From Lycorma delicatula (taxonomy: Eukaryota; Arthropoda; Insecta; Hemiptera; Fulgoridae), in contig NC_134455.1 in NCBI RefSeq assembly GCF_047948215.1, positions 350,515,991 to 350,579,990 on the forward strand: a DNA stretch of 64,000 bases, given 5' to 3'. Below the pieces are notes generated by a model. The model was given only the letters and a program-made list of their open reading frames with translations. It had not been told where the DNA came from and made no database searches. Position numbers and translations under genes: made by a program. Shown here piece by piece: positions 10,790 to 21,275 of the stretch (position 1 is its first letter; each line of letters opens with the position of its first letter).

Positions 10790-11278
10790 TTCTCGTCTAG
10801 ATATCGCTTTAGGACGAGGAGGGAAAGTATTGTAATCGGTTCAATCTGGGCATGCGGTTTTCACCGTATCTTGACGTTTTGACACCTAAGGAACCCAAAA
10901 AACCGGATGGAAATTATCCGGATATTAATCTTCGTACGTACATGAGCGTGTTCGATGTTGGCCTCTAAATCACATTATATCTTCAGAACTACTGGACAGA
11001 TTACTTCTATATATGGGGAATTGATGCCATTAAATTTTCAACTTAAAAAGTCAAGGGAATAAGGCTATTGATCAAAGTCACCGACAGTATCTCAAGATTT
11101 CACCTAATTAAGGTCATATTTTTCTTAGATACGTTTCTTAACGATTAAAAAATAATAATATTTGTAAAAAAAACTTTGCAAAATCGCACCCCCACCCCAA
11201 ATATTTTTGTTGTAGTCGTCTGCTATGTTGTGACGTCACCGTTGTGACGTCACAGGTTAAATCATTAATATATTAGTC
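10790..11278 (+). repeat. Family C dispersed element, copy 1
   Basis: Opens with an imperfect hairpin (TCTCGTCTAG... GGACGAGGAGGGAAAG), then GTATTGTAATCGGTTCAAT, a TTGACGTTTTGACACCTAAG block, TATATCTTCAGAACTACTGG and AAATCGCACCCCCACCCC. It ends near two TGACGTCA palindromes at 11231 and 11245. Other copies are at 13.26, 19.23, 27.24, 30.16 and 42.56 kb. Noncoding, about 0.5-0.7 kb, class unknown. Confidence 0.75.
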
Positions 11279-11363
11279 AAGGTTAATTAGTCAGTATTAG
11301 CGAGCCAAGCGAGCGTAGGTTAATGTCAAGTAACGCAATAACGAATTGGAAAATGTACCTGAG

Positions 11364-11990
<627 letters not shown>

Positions 11991-12140
11991 GTAACCAGCT
12001 TACCGTTTTATCAAGGCGTTTCATATAAAAACAGTACAGTTTGATACGAAATCAATTTGATGATTCCGTGAAAATTCGTCATTTAAAAAACAATCAGAAA
12101 AATTTCGCTTTATCGACAATTTCGTTATCATTATTGTGAA
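11991..12140 (+). repeat. Family P fragment
   Basis: Carries TTACCGTTTTATCAAGGCG and CAGTTTGATACGAAATCAAT, matching the middle of the copies at 5.1 and 37.9 kb. Confidence 0.55.
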
Positions 12141-12829
12141 TTCTATTTATAGCATTAGCAATGTTAGTAATGTATCTTTTCGTTCTTTAGTGAAACTGTA
12201 TTACGACAGTTATTAAGCTCCTCATCTGTCTTTATCCTGTGCGTCCTTCTTTAGCTGAACATAGTAATTTCTTCTAATCATATTCAACAACATACTAGTT
12301 CAATTTCTTCATTAAAAGCAGTCCTTTCTCAATACATTAATCCCTGATATTTTCTTCTTTGTAATATCATTTAAGGACTATAACGGTCTTTCAGTCTTTC
12401 AAAGTAATTTTTCTGACTGAATTAAATATTAATTGAAAAATCTCTTTACAACCGGAAAAAAATTGGTAAATAATGTCCAAAACTGTAAAATGAAATTACG
12501 TTAAAAAGAATAAAAAGGTTGTTTTAACTTTATGTTGTTTATTGGAGCTTTTTGAAAAAAAATGTAAATATTTAAATTAAATTGATGTTAAAAAATAATA
12601 ATTTGAAAATAAAACAACACTATCCACCATTTTTACCTTAATAATGAAATGAAATATTAACTTTCAAACTCATCGGCAAAAATGCATCCCAATTAGCACA
12701 TCTTTGTATAAAAGTAAAAAAAAAAATTGGCATATGATTGCAGAACCTCTAAAATTATACTTATTTGCCTATGACAAATAATATATCGTGTGTTATAATT
12801 TAACACGACTATCCAAAAAGTAGTTTGAT
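12141..12829. other. AT-rich noncoding DNA, nothing recognised
   Basis: No frame with a domain and no repeat partner recognised. Confidence 0.5.
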
Positions 12830-12974
12830 GTATTTAGGGTGCATGGATATATGTTTTTCCCACCGTAGAACCTCACCGGCTGAACCAATTTAGATGTATG
12901 CCCCCCGCATTAGAATCCTTACGTTACCGAGAGTGTCATAGGCTATATTTGTGTGTGTGTGTGTGTGTGTGTGA
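12830..12974 (-). repeat. Transposon-tail-like segment plus (GT)n
   Basis: On the minus strand this reads TAAATTGGTTCAGCCGGTGAG, a phrase commonly found in noncoding tails of insect transposons. It is followed on the plus strand by about 24 bases of GT. No copy elsewhere in the window, so the class is open. Confidence 0.35.
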
Positions 12975-13262
12975 GTTTAAATATATTTAAAGAATTAGAA
13001 AAAAAATTATACTATATACAAATACCATATACGGAATCCTGCACGGTGTTTAATATTATTAGTAATTATCCTATATTAAAGAGCAATGTTTGTCAGCAAT
13101 GTTTATTTGGTAGTCGTGTTTTTTTAATTTTAATATAATTTTAATATCTTCTATTTTTTTCTAGAATCAGGTATATATATATATATATATATATAGTCAG
13201 GTGATACATATATCAGCTGAAAATTATTCTTTAAAAATGTTTCCCAGAATTGCATCTATAAT
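12975..13262. repeat. AT-rich DNA with a (TA)n run
   Basis: A (TA)12 run lies at about 13172-13195. Nothing else recognised. Confidence 0.6.
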
Positions 13263-14215
13263 AATACTTTCCCGTCTAGTGCTATAGCCGAGTTATAGCT
13301 ATTGAAGGGAAAGTATTGTAATCGGTTCAATTCGGGCATATGCGGTTTTCATCGAATCTTGACGTTTTGACACCTAAGGAACTCCAAAAACTGGAGCCGT
13401 TAAAATTGCCGTTAAAATTTCAACCTAAAAGGTCAAGGAGGTGAGGCTATAGAGCAAGTTCACACTCAGTATGTCGATATTTCGCCTGATTAAGGTCTTA
13501 TTTTTTTTAGGCACATTTGTTAACAATAATAAATAACAATATTTTCAAGAAATGTTTCTTGCAAAATCGCACTCCCACCTCAAAAAATGTTGTAAACTAA
13601 CGGCTAAGTGGGTATACTGCGTCAATAGTAACCCCTGTCACTACAAAGAGCGCTAGTGTCCCAGTCCGCCGTCTTGGAATTTCCCTTTTTCCCTGTAGCA
13701 AATTCCTCTTTTCCTCGTCTTCTTGGGCCGAGAAATTTGAAATACCACACGGTTGCCAACCAAATTATTTTTTACACTTTAAATGTTAATTATTTTTTAT
13801 TTAATTTAATTAATATTTCCAAGATTGGTAGCACTGATGTACAGCTATTATAGTCGACTGCTATGTTGTGACGTCACAGGTGAGCGGTAGAATTAAATAA
13901 ATGAATAATATTTAAAGTGGAAAAACGTAACTCATACCTGCGACTGTACATGCGAGATTTGTTCTATGTAAGTTACATAAAACTACTTTTATTAGTTTAG
14001 TTAGTGCCCACCGTCGCCGCTAGTACCGTAATACGCGCGCATTAAACACGGTATGTGCGCGCTTTAGTTAAAAATCATTGAATTAAATAAACTAAAAGTA
14101 TTTTATTTGAATAAAATCATAAATATTTTAAATTGTGTGTGTAAGTCGTACATTAGAAACAAACATCACGCAGCTAAAGCCGCGTTCCGATAAAGTGCTA
14201 ACTGTGTTGTCAGCA
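13263..14215 (+). repeat. Family C element, long copy with a 170 bp insert
   Basis: Opens with a clear hairpin: ACTTTCCC at 13266-13273 pairs with GGGAAAGT at 13307-13314, and the loop contains a second inverted pair (CTATAGC/GTTATAG). The shared core follows, then the TGACGTCA palindrome at 13869, then a tail shared with the copy at 30.16 kb that contains TACTTTTATTAGTTTAGTTA and GCGCGC stretches. The 170 bases at 13660-13829 are absent from the matching place in the copies at 19.3 and 27.3 kb, so they are an insertion. A family D copy begins directly at the right edge. Confidence 0.75.
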
Positions 14216-15007
14216 TTTAGGTAGATTTCCTAATCTAATTTCCTAATAGGTAGAAAGCTACCTATTGTAATGAGTACCATGATTCGACTTCCGGAAAATT
14301 GCATCATATCTTTGCGTTTTACATCCCCCAGAACTCAAAACCACCATCAGCTCAAGAGTTATATATATGATATATATATTCACTTTCTTGTATATTATAT
14401 GTATATTTTACTTTATTTTGGACACGATAACTGCCGTAATTTTGCGCCAATCTCTTTCAAATTGTTTCTTAAAAATAACTCGTCCGAAAATCTCGGCCGA
14501 GTTTGCTAACGGCCAAAATCTGTCCATGTGGGAGGGGAGAAATTGGGTTTTTTTTCGAACAAAAAAATATTTACAACTTTCTTATTAAGTAAAATATCTA
14601 ATTCGTTTAAAGTTCCTACTATTCTTTGGATAAGGGCATAAAACTTATCTAAGTAAAGTTTTTGGTATCACCAACCATTAGCCCAGGGGGTGAAAAAAAA
14701 AAATCATACCTTTCGTAATAGGCACAGTATTGAATCGGTTTAAAGTGGTTGTTAGTCCTCTAAACATTACCTAAAATTTCTGTAACTATTTTTGATATGA
14801 TCAACCCTTACGGCAAGGAATGGCCAAAATATTGCTGGAATCGTAAGAAGGTGGTGCTTGTCGTATGCTAAACATGTGAAACTTTTTTCACATGTCTTAT
14901 CGAGTAAATTTGAAGTTTTTCTTAATTTTAAGGTGGAAATATTTTTTATCCCCTACTTGCACCGGTAAAATCTACCTCCGCCTTCCGCCGTGCCGAAAGG
15001 GATTTTT
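14216..15007 (+). repeat. Family D dispersed element, full copy
   Basis: Family D begins GCTACCTATTGTAATGAGTA and ends CCTTCCGCCGTGCCGAAAGG. Between them are conserved blocks: ATTCGACTTCCGGAAAATT, a (TA)-rich run, GACACGATAACTGCCGTAAT, a TTTCTTATTAAGTAAAATAT block, ATCGGTTTAAAGTGGTTGTT, GCTAAACATGTGAAAC, and TCTACCTCCGCCTTCC. Other copies: 28.36-29.09 kb, a copy split by a Helitron at 39.47-42.55 kb, and a 3' end at 54.14 kb. No protein frame, target duplication or inverted end was seen. It may be a long noncoding tail of a retroelement or a non-autonomous transposon. Confidence 0.7.
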
Positions 15008-15984
15008 GTTTTTCCTTTTTTGTCGTTCCTAGACTCAGTCACATTATTGTACTATTTAGATAATTAATTCTACACATTATTGCGTCAGTTTGAATATGTA
15101 TTTGGGCGACTTTATTCACATTTATGTGATTAATAAGTCTAATTGTTTTAATTTTTTTCATCAGTTTTGCTTGAAATTCACAAAAATGATTGTTTTATGA
15201 AATTTTGTTTGATAACTTCTGTATATCATTGATATTAGTTCAATCTGTATATAATCGGTCAATAGGTTGAAGAGATATGGTAATCATTCATATAGTATCT
15301 CAATTTTTTTACTCAAAATATAAAATAATAGTTTTTTATGTAATTATTTTTTTTGGATACTGTGTTACTTTAATAATTTGCACCAAAGTCGTAGTCTGTC
15401 GGGGGCGAGCCTACTGTATCAGTGTTGCATAACATTTCCGCTTTAAATGTTGAAAGTTATGCAATTCTGTATCGGCTTTTTTAATACTATGAATCATTAA
15501 TTCTCGATTGAATCATAGCAGAAGTATTTTAATTAGCCTGTGAAATAATAATATTGTATAAAATCATCAGTATACTGACGTATTTACATAAATAAACTAC
15601 TTCAATGTCGACATCATAAATGCTATTCATAATATTACAATTATTACCAGACTTTATTGATTTATAAATAAATAAAAGTTATACATAAATTACATTGTAT
15701 TAAACTAATATAATTATTCATCCTTTAATAACAAATTTCGTATATTTTAAATGTTAAAATAACTTGTTTTATTTGAAAGATGCATAGTATTCAAACATTA
15801 TTAATTTTTAATTACAAAAAAAATACTGTCAATGTAATAAAAAGAAAAAACTTTTCTTTCTATTCACCAACGATAATTAAAAAGCATTATAAAATTATTT
15901 CTAATTATTTCATATGATAAAAGAAATGTAACGTTATAAAGTACCTATATGAAATTTGTTTTAATTATATATACAAAATATATT
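15008..15984. other. AT-rich noncoding DNA, nothing recognised
   Basis: A less AT-rich patch near 15.38-15.48 kb (GTCGGGGGCGAGCC) has no partner or frame. Confidence 0.5.
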
Positions 15985-16223
15985 TACTTCCTTTGGATTA
16001 GTTTTGGATTTTGGGCTTTATCTAAACTGCAGTAATAAGCCCTCATTGATAGCTTTTCAACGATATATCATAAGTGGTAATTATTTTCATTGGTTCCAGA
16101 GTTATAGCCAAATGAAATTTTAATTAATGAAATATTTGGATCTTACAAGGGGAAGGCCACATCGGTTCGAATCCGATTTTATTTCCCTTTTTTTTAACTT
16201 TAAATACATTGATTTATTAATAA

Positions 16224-17011
16224 CTAGGAGACCCAGCAATGCTTCGCTATTGCTAGATTTGAGTATATACATATATATTAAATGAACATATTTGAAAGTT
16301 TGGTAAAACATTAAAAAAATGAACATTATGGAACTTCTCAGAATTTAACCTTTCCCTTTTTCCCTTTTAACCTTTATCACTTTTCTTTTCCCCTTTTCCT
16401 TTTCCCTTTTTACTTTTTACTATTGTCCCTATTTCATTTTCACCATATTCCCTGTCCACAATTTCCCCTACCATTCCCCTTTCCCACTTTCCCTTTTACT
16501 TTTGTCTCCTTTACCCTTCCATTTCCTTTTCCCGTGTTTCCTTTTCCCCTTTTTCCCCTTTTTATTTTTCAATTTCCCCGGTCTTTCCTTTTACCTTTTT
16601 CGATTTTTCCTTTTTCCGATTTTCCCTATCTCCCTTTTCCGTTTTTTCCCCTTTTTCCCTTTTCCCCGCGCGTAAATCAGGCCAGTAGTTTTTTAGTCTA
16701 TAGCGGACACACATATCGGCAACATTGAAATGGAATCGTAAAATATTTAGTATAGCATTTGTTGCTTTTATGTCAAGCAGCATTTTTAAAAATGCTTATA
16801 AAAACACGCTGTTTTTATTTCAAACACGCTGTTTTGTTTCAGGTAAAAACGCATGTTTTTACCTGACACAGGTGTGACATATAAGTAGTACCTATAAACA
16901 CGCGCGTATTCGAATGCAACGTGGTGTCAAAATTTCAAAGCAATCGGTCAAGAACTTTTGGAGAATTTAATATTTTGAACAAACGAACATTTACATTTTT
17001 ATGCATATAGA
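16224..17011 (-). mobile_element. Non-autonomous Helitron, complete, 788 bp
   Basis: On the minus strand it begins TCTATATGCATAAAAATG and ends with the hairpin GCAATAGCGAAGCATTGC, a short spacer and CTAG. These are the diagnostic Helitron features: 5'-TC, 3' hairpin, CTRR terminus. It sits between A and T, with no target duplication. It has no Rep or helicase coding sequence, so it must have relied on an autonomous relative. Internal features are a 330-base polypyrimidine tract and a small palindrome (AGGTAAAAAC/GTTTTTACCT) at 16842-16865. Confidence 0.88.
16345..16675. repeat. Polypyrimidine (polypurine on minus) tract inside the Helitron
   Basis: An irregular array built on CCCTTTTCC-like units, almost entirely C and T on the plus strand. 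The counterpart tract is at 33.75-33.91 kb in another Helitron-like element. The proline/phenylalanine-rich frame across it is a by-product of composition. Confidence 0.9.
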
Positions 17012-17190
17012 TTATTAATCTTTTATTGTAAAAAAAAATTACAATAAATAATAATTCAGAAATAACAATTTAAAAAAAAGAAAAATCAGAGGTTCTTAGT
17101 AAAATAAAATTTTATGTACTTTTAAAAATGTGTATATGTAATTTAATAGGTGTGAAAGGAATTCATGTGGTGTCCACATCAGAATTTTTT

Positions 17191-17419
17191 AAATTAACTA
17201 AAAGAAAAAAGGTTATTTTTAATTATTTATTTCTACTTAAGCTGTTGACACTTGTAATGATACAAAAAAAATCTACAATTTCAGAATGAGTTAGGCTCTT
17301 TATTAACCAGAAATTTTGTTGTATAGATCAGATATGAAGCTGTATATCAATTGCGGGAGATGATTTATTGTTTTTATCTTTTCATATTGCCCGTACAAAA
17401 ATTCTACGGGGAGATAGTC
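17191..17419. other. AT-rich noncoding DNA
   Basis: Nothing recognised. Confidence 0.5.
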
Positions 17420-17680
17420 CGAATAAACCAATCACGGCTAAACAAGCAGATTTTCAATAAACTCTGTAATTATAAAGTTAAGGTGGCTACGATAAACAAA
17501 TGAAAGAACTCAAAAGGTTGAAAAATTACAGAACATGACTGTCTAGATCGGAAAAATACAAAAAAAAATGTTTAATTAACGGTTTGTGTAGCTGAAAAGA
17601 AAAACTCAACAGAGGAGAATGGATTAAAGAAGGAAAAGCCCTAAACAGTCCAAAAGAATGAAAAACTTCTGGAATAAAAA
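17420..17680 (+). repeat. LINE-like segment, left arm of an inverted pair
   Basis: Imperfect inverted copy of 17868-18135. Shared text includes AACTCAACAGAGGAGAATGGA, CAATAAACTCT and a TCTAGATCGG/TCTGGATCG block. By eye the arms are about 75-80% alike. In the forward frame it encodes a broken peptide with STEENG and an EKLLE-type stretch that looks like a decayed retroelement frame, not a known gene. Confidence 0.65.
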
Positions 17681-17867
17681 GAAAGAGACTATTAATTTTA
17701 TAAATCAAACCCCTCCCATAAAGGAATAGGCAAACAATCTTTTTTCTTCTTTTTTGTTACTTCTGGGCTTAATTAATCTTGTACTAATCAGACTATTCTA
17801 TAACTAAAGTAAATCACTTTTTTTTCTCCGCCGATAGGCCGTCAAGGACCACGCAAATATCATTTTA

Positions 17868-18135
17868 TGTAGTTTCTTCCAGAACTTCATTATTCCGGAC
17901 TGTTTAGCTCTTATTTCTTCAGTCCATTCTCCTCTGTTGAGTTTTTTATTTTCACCTACAGAAATGTTTAATTCCAAGATTTTATTTTGTATTCTTTTCG
18001 ATCCAGACTGTCATTTTCTGTAATTTTGAACTTTTTGATCTGTTCTTCAATCTGTTTAACATAGCTACCTTGACCTTTATAATTCTAGAGTTTATTGGAA
18101 ATCTGTTTGTTTAGCCTCGATTGGTTCATTTGGAC
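17868..18135 (-). repeat. LINE-like segment, right arm of an inverted pair
   Basis: On the minus strand this gives LNRGEWTEEIRAKQSG followed by a frame running to FWKK, interrupted by stops and frameshifts. The Trp-Thr-Glu-Glu pattern and basic content suggest the linker of a LINE ORF, but I do not recognise it firmly. An RTE 3' end in the same orientation begins 160 bases away. Confidence 0.6.
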
Positions 18136-18287
18136 CATGTATCTGTAAAATTTTAGCAGTCGTTTTTTATATTGTTACTTCCGGGTCTTCAGTTGTATCG
18201 TAAATCTCTTTATTTGATTTCATTCTGTGGCCTTCCATAAATCCTTCTTAAAATTATTTTTTCTATCTTCAGTAGATTTTCTTCTTT

Positions 18288-18835
18288 TTTTTGTCTTCAG
18301 TCATTTGACTGGTTTGATGTAGCTCTCCAAGATTCCCTATCTAGTGCTAGTCATTTCATTTCAGTATACCTTCTACATCCTACATCCCTAACAATTTGTT
18401 TTACATATTCCAAACGTGGCCTGCCTACACAATTTTTCCCTTCTACCTGTCCTTCCAATATTAAAGCGACTATTCCAGGATGCCTTAGTATGTGGCCTAT
18501 AAGTCTGTCTCTTCTTTTAACTATATTTTTCCAAACGCTTCTTTCTTCATCTATTTGCCGCAATACCTCTTCATTTGTCACTTTATCCACCCATCTGATT
18601 TTTCACATTCTCCAATGCACCACATTTCAAAAGCTTCTAATCTTTTCTTCTCAGATACTCCGATCGTCCAAGTTTCACTTCCATATAAAGCGACACTCCA
18701 AACATACACTTTCAAAAATCTTTTCCTGACATTTAAATTAATAGATTTTCTATTCCAGTTATATTCTGTTTCCATGCCGTAGTACAAGATAACTGATCTT
18801 ACAACTGTTCTATAATGCCTTAATTGCATAATTAC
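18288..18835 (-). pseudogene. RTE-like LINE, C-terminal end of ORF2
   Basis: Read on the minus strand from 18829, it has TVVRSVILYYGME, then a frame with FLKVYVWSVALYGSETWT, EKKRLEAFEMWC, WIKWVDKVTNEEVLRQI-type text, RRDRLIGHILRHPG, LEGQVEGKN and GRPRLEYVKQIVRDVGC. These are the landmarks of the reverse-transcriptase C-terminal region of RTE-type LINEs (YGSETW, EAFEMWC, GHILRH, EGK, GRPR). One frameshift separates the first half (83 codons) from the last (79 codons). Right after the frame, toward 18293, lies the TCTTCAGTCATTTGACTGG tail. A second copy is at 53.58-54.14 kb. No upstream RT palm or endonuclease is attached, so the copy is 5'-truncated and dead. Confidence 0.87.
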
Positions 18836-19229
18836 AATGCATCTACAGAAAGGATCTTTTTATTGTAAATATTTGTTGAGTAAAAGTTTAATTGCTCTAA
18901 TTTGTCTTTTTGGTCTCAATCACTGGTTATCTGTTCCGTTTCTACTAATTATTTCTCCAAGATATTTAAAATGGTCCGTGATCTTAATTTTGCTATACTG
19001 TAGTTCTATTGTCTATTGTCTTCATAGTCGTCGGCTATTTATTATTTGAAAAAAATATATATATATTTTTCTTATAAAATTAAAAAAGCTTACAAAAATT
19101 TACGCAACTTTCTTTGTTAAGTCGGTAAAGTTATGAAACTCTACGTTCGCCTCTTTCTCAGTGGACTACTACTACTTAGGAGCAAAATTAAGTAGAATAT
19201 TAAAGCACGTAAATATGCATTCGCGCGGG
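18836..19229. other. Noncoding DNA, possibly more LINE sequence
   Basis: At 18836-19030 the minus strand may continue the LINE, but I see no clear motif. The rest is AT-rich with a short (TA)n run. Confidence 0.4.
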
Positions 19230-19863
19230 TGTGGCTGTATTAGCGGCCACTTTAAATATTTTTTACACTTTTAAGTATTTTTCATTTATTCAATTCTACC
19301 ACTCACCTATGACGTCACAACATAACAGCCGACTACAGCAGCTGTACGACAGTGCTACACTAACGCTCCTTGTGGTGAGAGGGTGTACTATTGACGTAGT
19401 ATACCCACTTTCCACTAGTTTATTTAGATCGATTTTTCAAAAACATTTTTCTCCATATATTATTATTTTTTTAATTGTTAATAAATGCGCCTAAGAAAAA
19501 TAAGACCTTAATTAGGCGATATATCGAGATACTGAGGATGTGACCTTGCTGTACAGCCTCATCCTCTTGACGTTTTAAGTTGAAATTTAATAGCACCAAT
19601 GCCTCATATATAGAAGTAATCTGACCAAGTTCAGCCAAAATCAGTCCTGTATTTCTGGAGATATAAGGTGATTTAGAGGGCGAAAGTGAACATACATACG
19701 TATATACAAACATCAGGAAAATTTCCATCCGGTTTTTGGATTTTTTGGGTTCCTTAGGTGTCAAAACGTAAAGATCCGGTGAAAACTGCATATGCTCAAA
19801 TTGGACTGATTACAATACTTTCCCTTCTAAAACTATAGCTCTGCTATAGCGCTAGACGGGAAA
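19230..19863 (-). repeat. Family C element, minus copy
   Basis: Reverse-complement copy of the family C core. The terminal hairpin (TTCCCTTCTAAAACTATAGC... GCTATAGCGCTAGACGGGAA) lies at about 19818-19862. The TGACGTCA palindrome is at 19310, and an uninterrupted version of the site that holds a 170 bp insert in the 13.3 kb copy is at about 19351-19361. Confidence 0.78.
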
Positions 19864-20002
19864 GAAAAAACTGTTCTACTGTTTGAGTAAAATTTTAAGA
19901 TACAGGATCCACGGTGACATTATCCCCTATTCTCTTGACCAATTGTAACTAAAATTAAGTGTCATAAATGACCTGTATTCAGATGTCATCGTACAAAATA
20001 TC
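19864..20002. other. Noncoding DNA flanking the 184 bp inverted repeat
   Basis: No recognised feature. It does not pair with the right flank. Confidence 0.5.
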
Positions 20003-20186
20003 ATTAAAATCCTTTAATAGCTTTCAAAAACAGTGACATACTTTTATATGTTTTTTCCCCATAAGTATAGCGTGATTTTGAAAAGTCAGGAGTTTCTATT
20101 TCTGCTTTGTTAACTTAATCCCAATATTCATTTTAATTTTAATTTTTAGAAAAAAAATTTCTTGGGATTCTATAATTTATTGTAAT
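20003..20186 (+). repeat. 184 bp inverted repeat, left arm
   Basis: The reverse complement of 20752-20935 matches this arm at every base I compared, across all 184 positions, including homopolymer lengths such as A8. It begins ATTAAAATCCTTTAATAGC and ends TTTATTGTAAT. The match stops abruptly at both edges. No target duplication is evident outside it. Together with its partner it could be the end of a young long-TIR element or a hairpin-RNA locus. Confidence 0.93.
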
Positions 20187-20751
20187 CCAGTTTGAAGATG
20201 TCAAGGCAAACGATAAGTGACGAAAAAAATTTATAAAACTAGGTTTAGTTTATCCTAAACGTAAAAAAAATCGCCCAATTACCATTAGTCCATTAGCTCT
20301 TTCATAATAAATATAGTCCAAATATATATTAAATATGATAATATAAAAATGTAACTTTGAAGTCAGAATCGTTAAAAATAAGTATTTTTTGTACCCATCT
20401 TTTTATTGGGGGGTATTTTTATTATTAATATGATTTATAAATTCATAAAAACTTCTTGGATATTTGATTAAAGTTGAATTTTTAAAAATAAATAAACACT
20501 TTTTCAGCCTACAATGTTTTTCGTTCAACGCTGCAAAATGTTTGTCCATGATTAACCCAACACAAGCGTTCTAAAAAAAAATTTCAAAAAACAAAGAGAA
20601 GAGATATTTAAGAAAAATATTCGGTCCTATAAAAAACAAAAACGATTTATAAAATACCCCAGTCGCACATAAGTGCTGTACCAGACAAATTTATAAAAAA
20701 ATATAAAGCATAGGAGGATCTCGGCTTTCATAGGCTTCATTTTAGGGTTGA
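20187..20751. other. 565 bp spacer between the identical inverted arms
   Basis: AT-rich, with no frame longer than 60 codons. It includes a GTACCCATCTTTTTATTGGG segment and several poly-A runs. No transposase motif. Confidence 0.8.
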
Positions 20752-20935
20752 ATTACAATAAATTATAGAATCCCAAGAAATTTTTTTTCTAAAAATTAAA
20801 ATTAAAATGAATATTGGGATTAAGTTAACAAAGCAGAAATAGAAACTCCTGACTTTTCAAAATCACGCTATACTTATGGGGAAAAAACATATAAAAGTAT
20901 GTCACTGTTTTTGAAAGCTATTAAAGGATTTTAAT
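20752..20935 (-). repeat. 184 bp inverted repeat, right arm
   Basis: Perfect inverted partner of 20003-20186. The sequence outside it (ACTTACGGCG) does not match the outer flank of the left arm. Confidence 0.93.
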
Positions 20936-21192
20936 ACTTACGGCGAATTTTTGATGATTTAAAAGTTACTGAGCTTCTTCTCAATCTACAGGGTACCCAT
21001 AAAAAATACTGTTGTTTCTTCTGTTTATGGAACAGTCGTGCTACTAATCAACATTATTTAGTTAAAGACTAGCAAAAAAAAGGATAATTTGATTCTTATA
21101 TGGTGAATTTAATTCATTAAATCATCACAGAAAAGCTTAAGTATATGGAAAGCTTGAGTACATAGAATTGGATTTTTTTAGAATATTAAAAA
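20936..21192. other. AT-rich noncoding DNA
   Basis: Nothing recognised. Confidence 0.5.
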
Positions 21193-21275
21193 CGCCATGC
21201 CTATCCGAGATTCGAACCCGGGATCCCCAGATGAAAGGCTGAGACCCTATCACCCCACGGAGATCAGCAGGACAG
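21193..21275 (-). mobile_element. tRNA-derived SINE, family B, head only
   Basis: On the minus strand, a decayed tRNA-like head (CTCCGTGGGGTGATAGGGTC) is followed by a B box (CCCGGGTTCGAATCTCGG). The body seen in the 26.9 kb copy is missing. Confidence 0.65.

Larger units (their letters stand above)
15985..17190 (+). mobile_element. Family J element, internally deleted, split by a Helitron
   Basis: The left part (15985-16223) carries GGCTTTATCTAAACTGCAG, GCCCTCATTGATAGCTTTTC and the B-box-like TCGGTTCGAATCC at about 16164. The right part (17012-17190) carries the poly-T/poly-A block, TTTTATGTACTTTTAAAAAT and the terminal TGTGGTGTCCACATCAG hairpin. The two halves rejoin at an A|T dinucleotide when the 788 bp Helitron is removed. 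Most of the J 5' half is missing. Confidence 0.75.

Noticed and set aside
16423..16728. 101-codon Phe/Pro-rich frame
   Set aside because: By-product of the polypyrimidine tract in the Helitron.
18492..18782. 96-codon plus-strand frame (and 53772-54143)
   Set aside because: Antisense shadows of the RTE C-terminal region.
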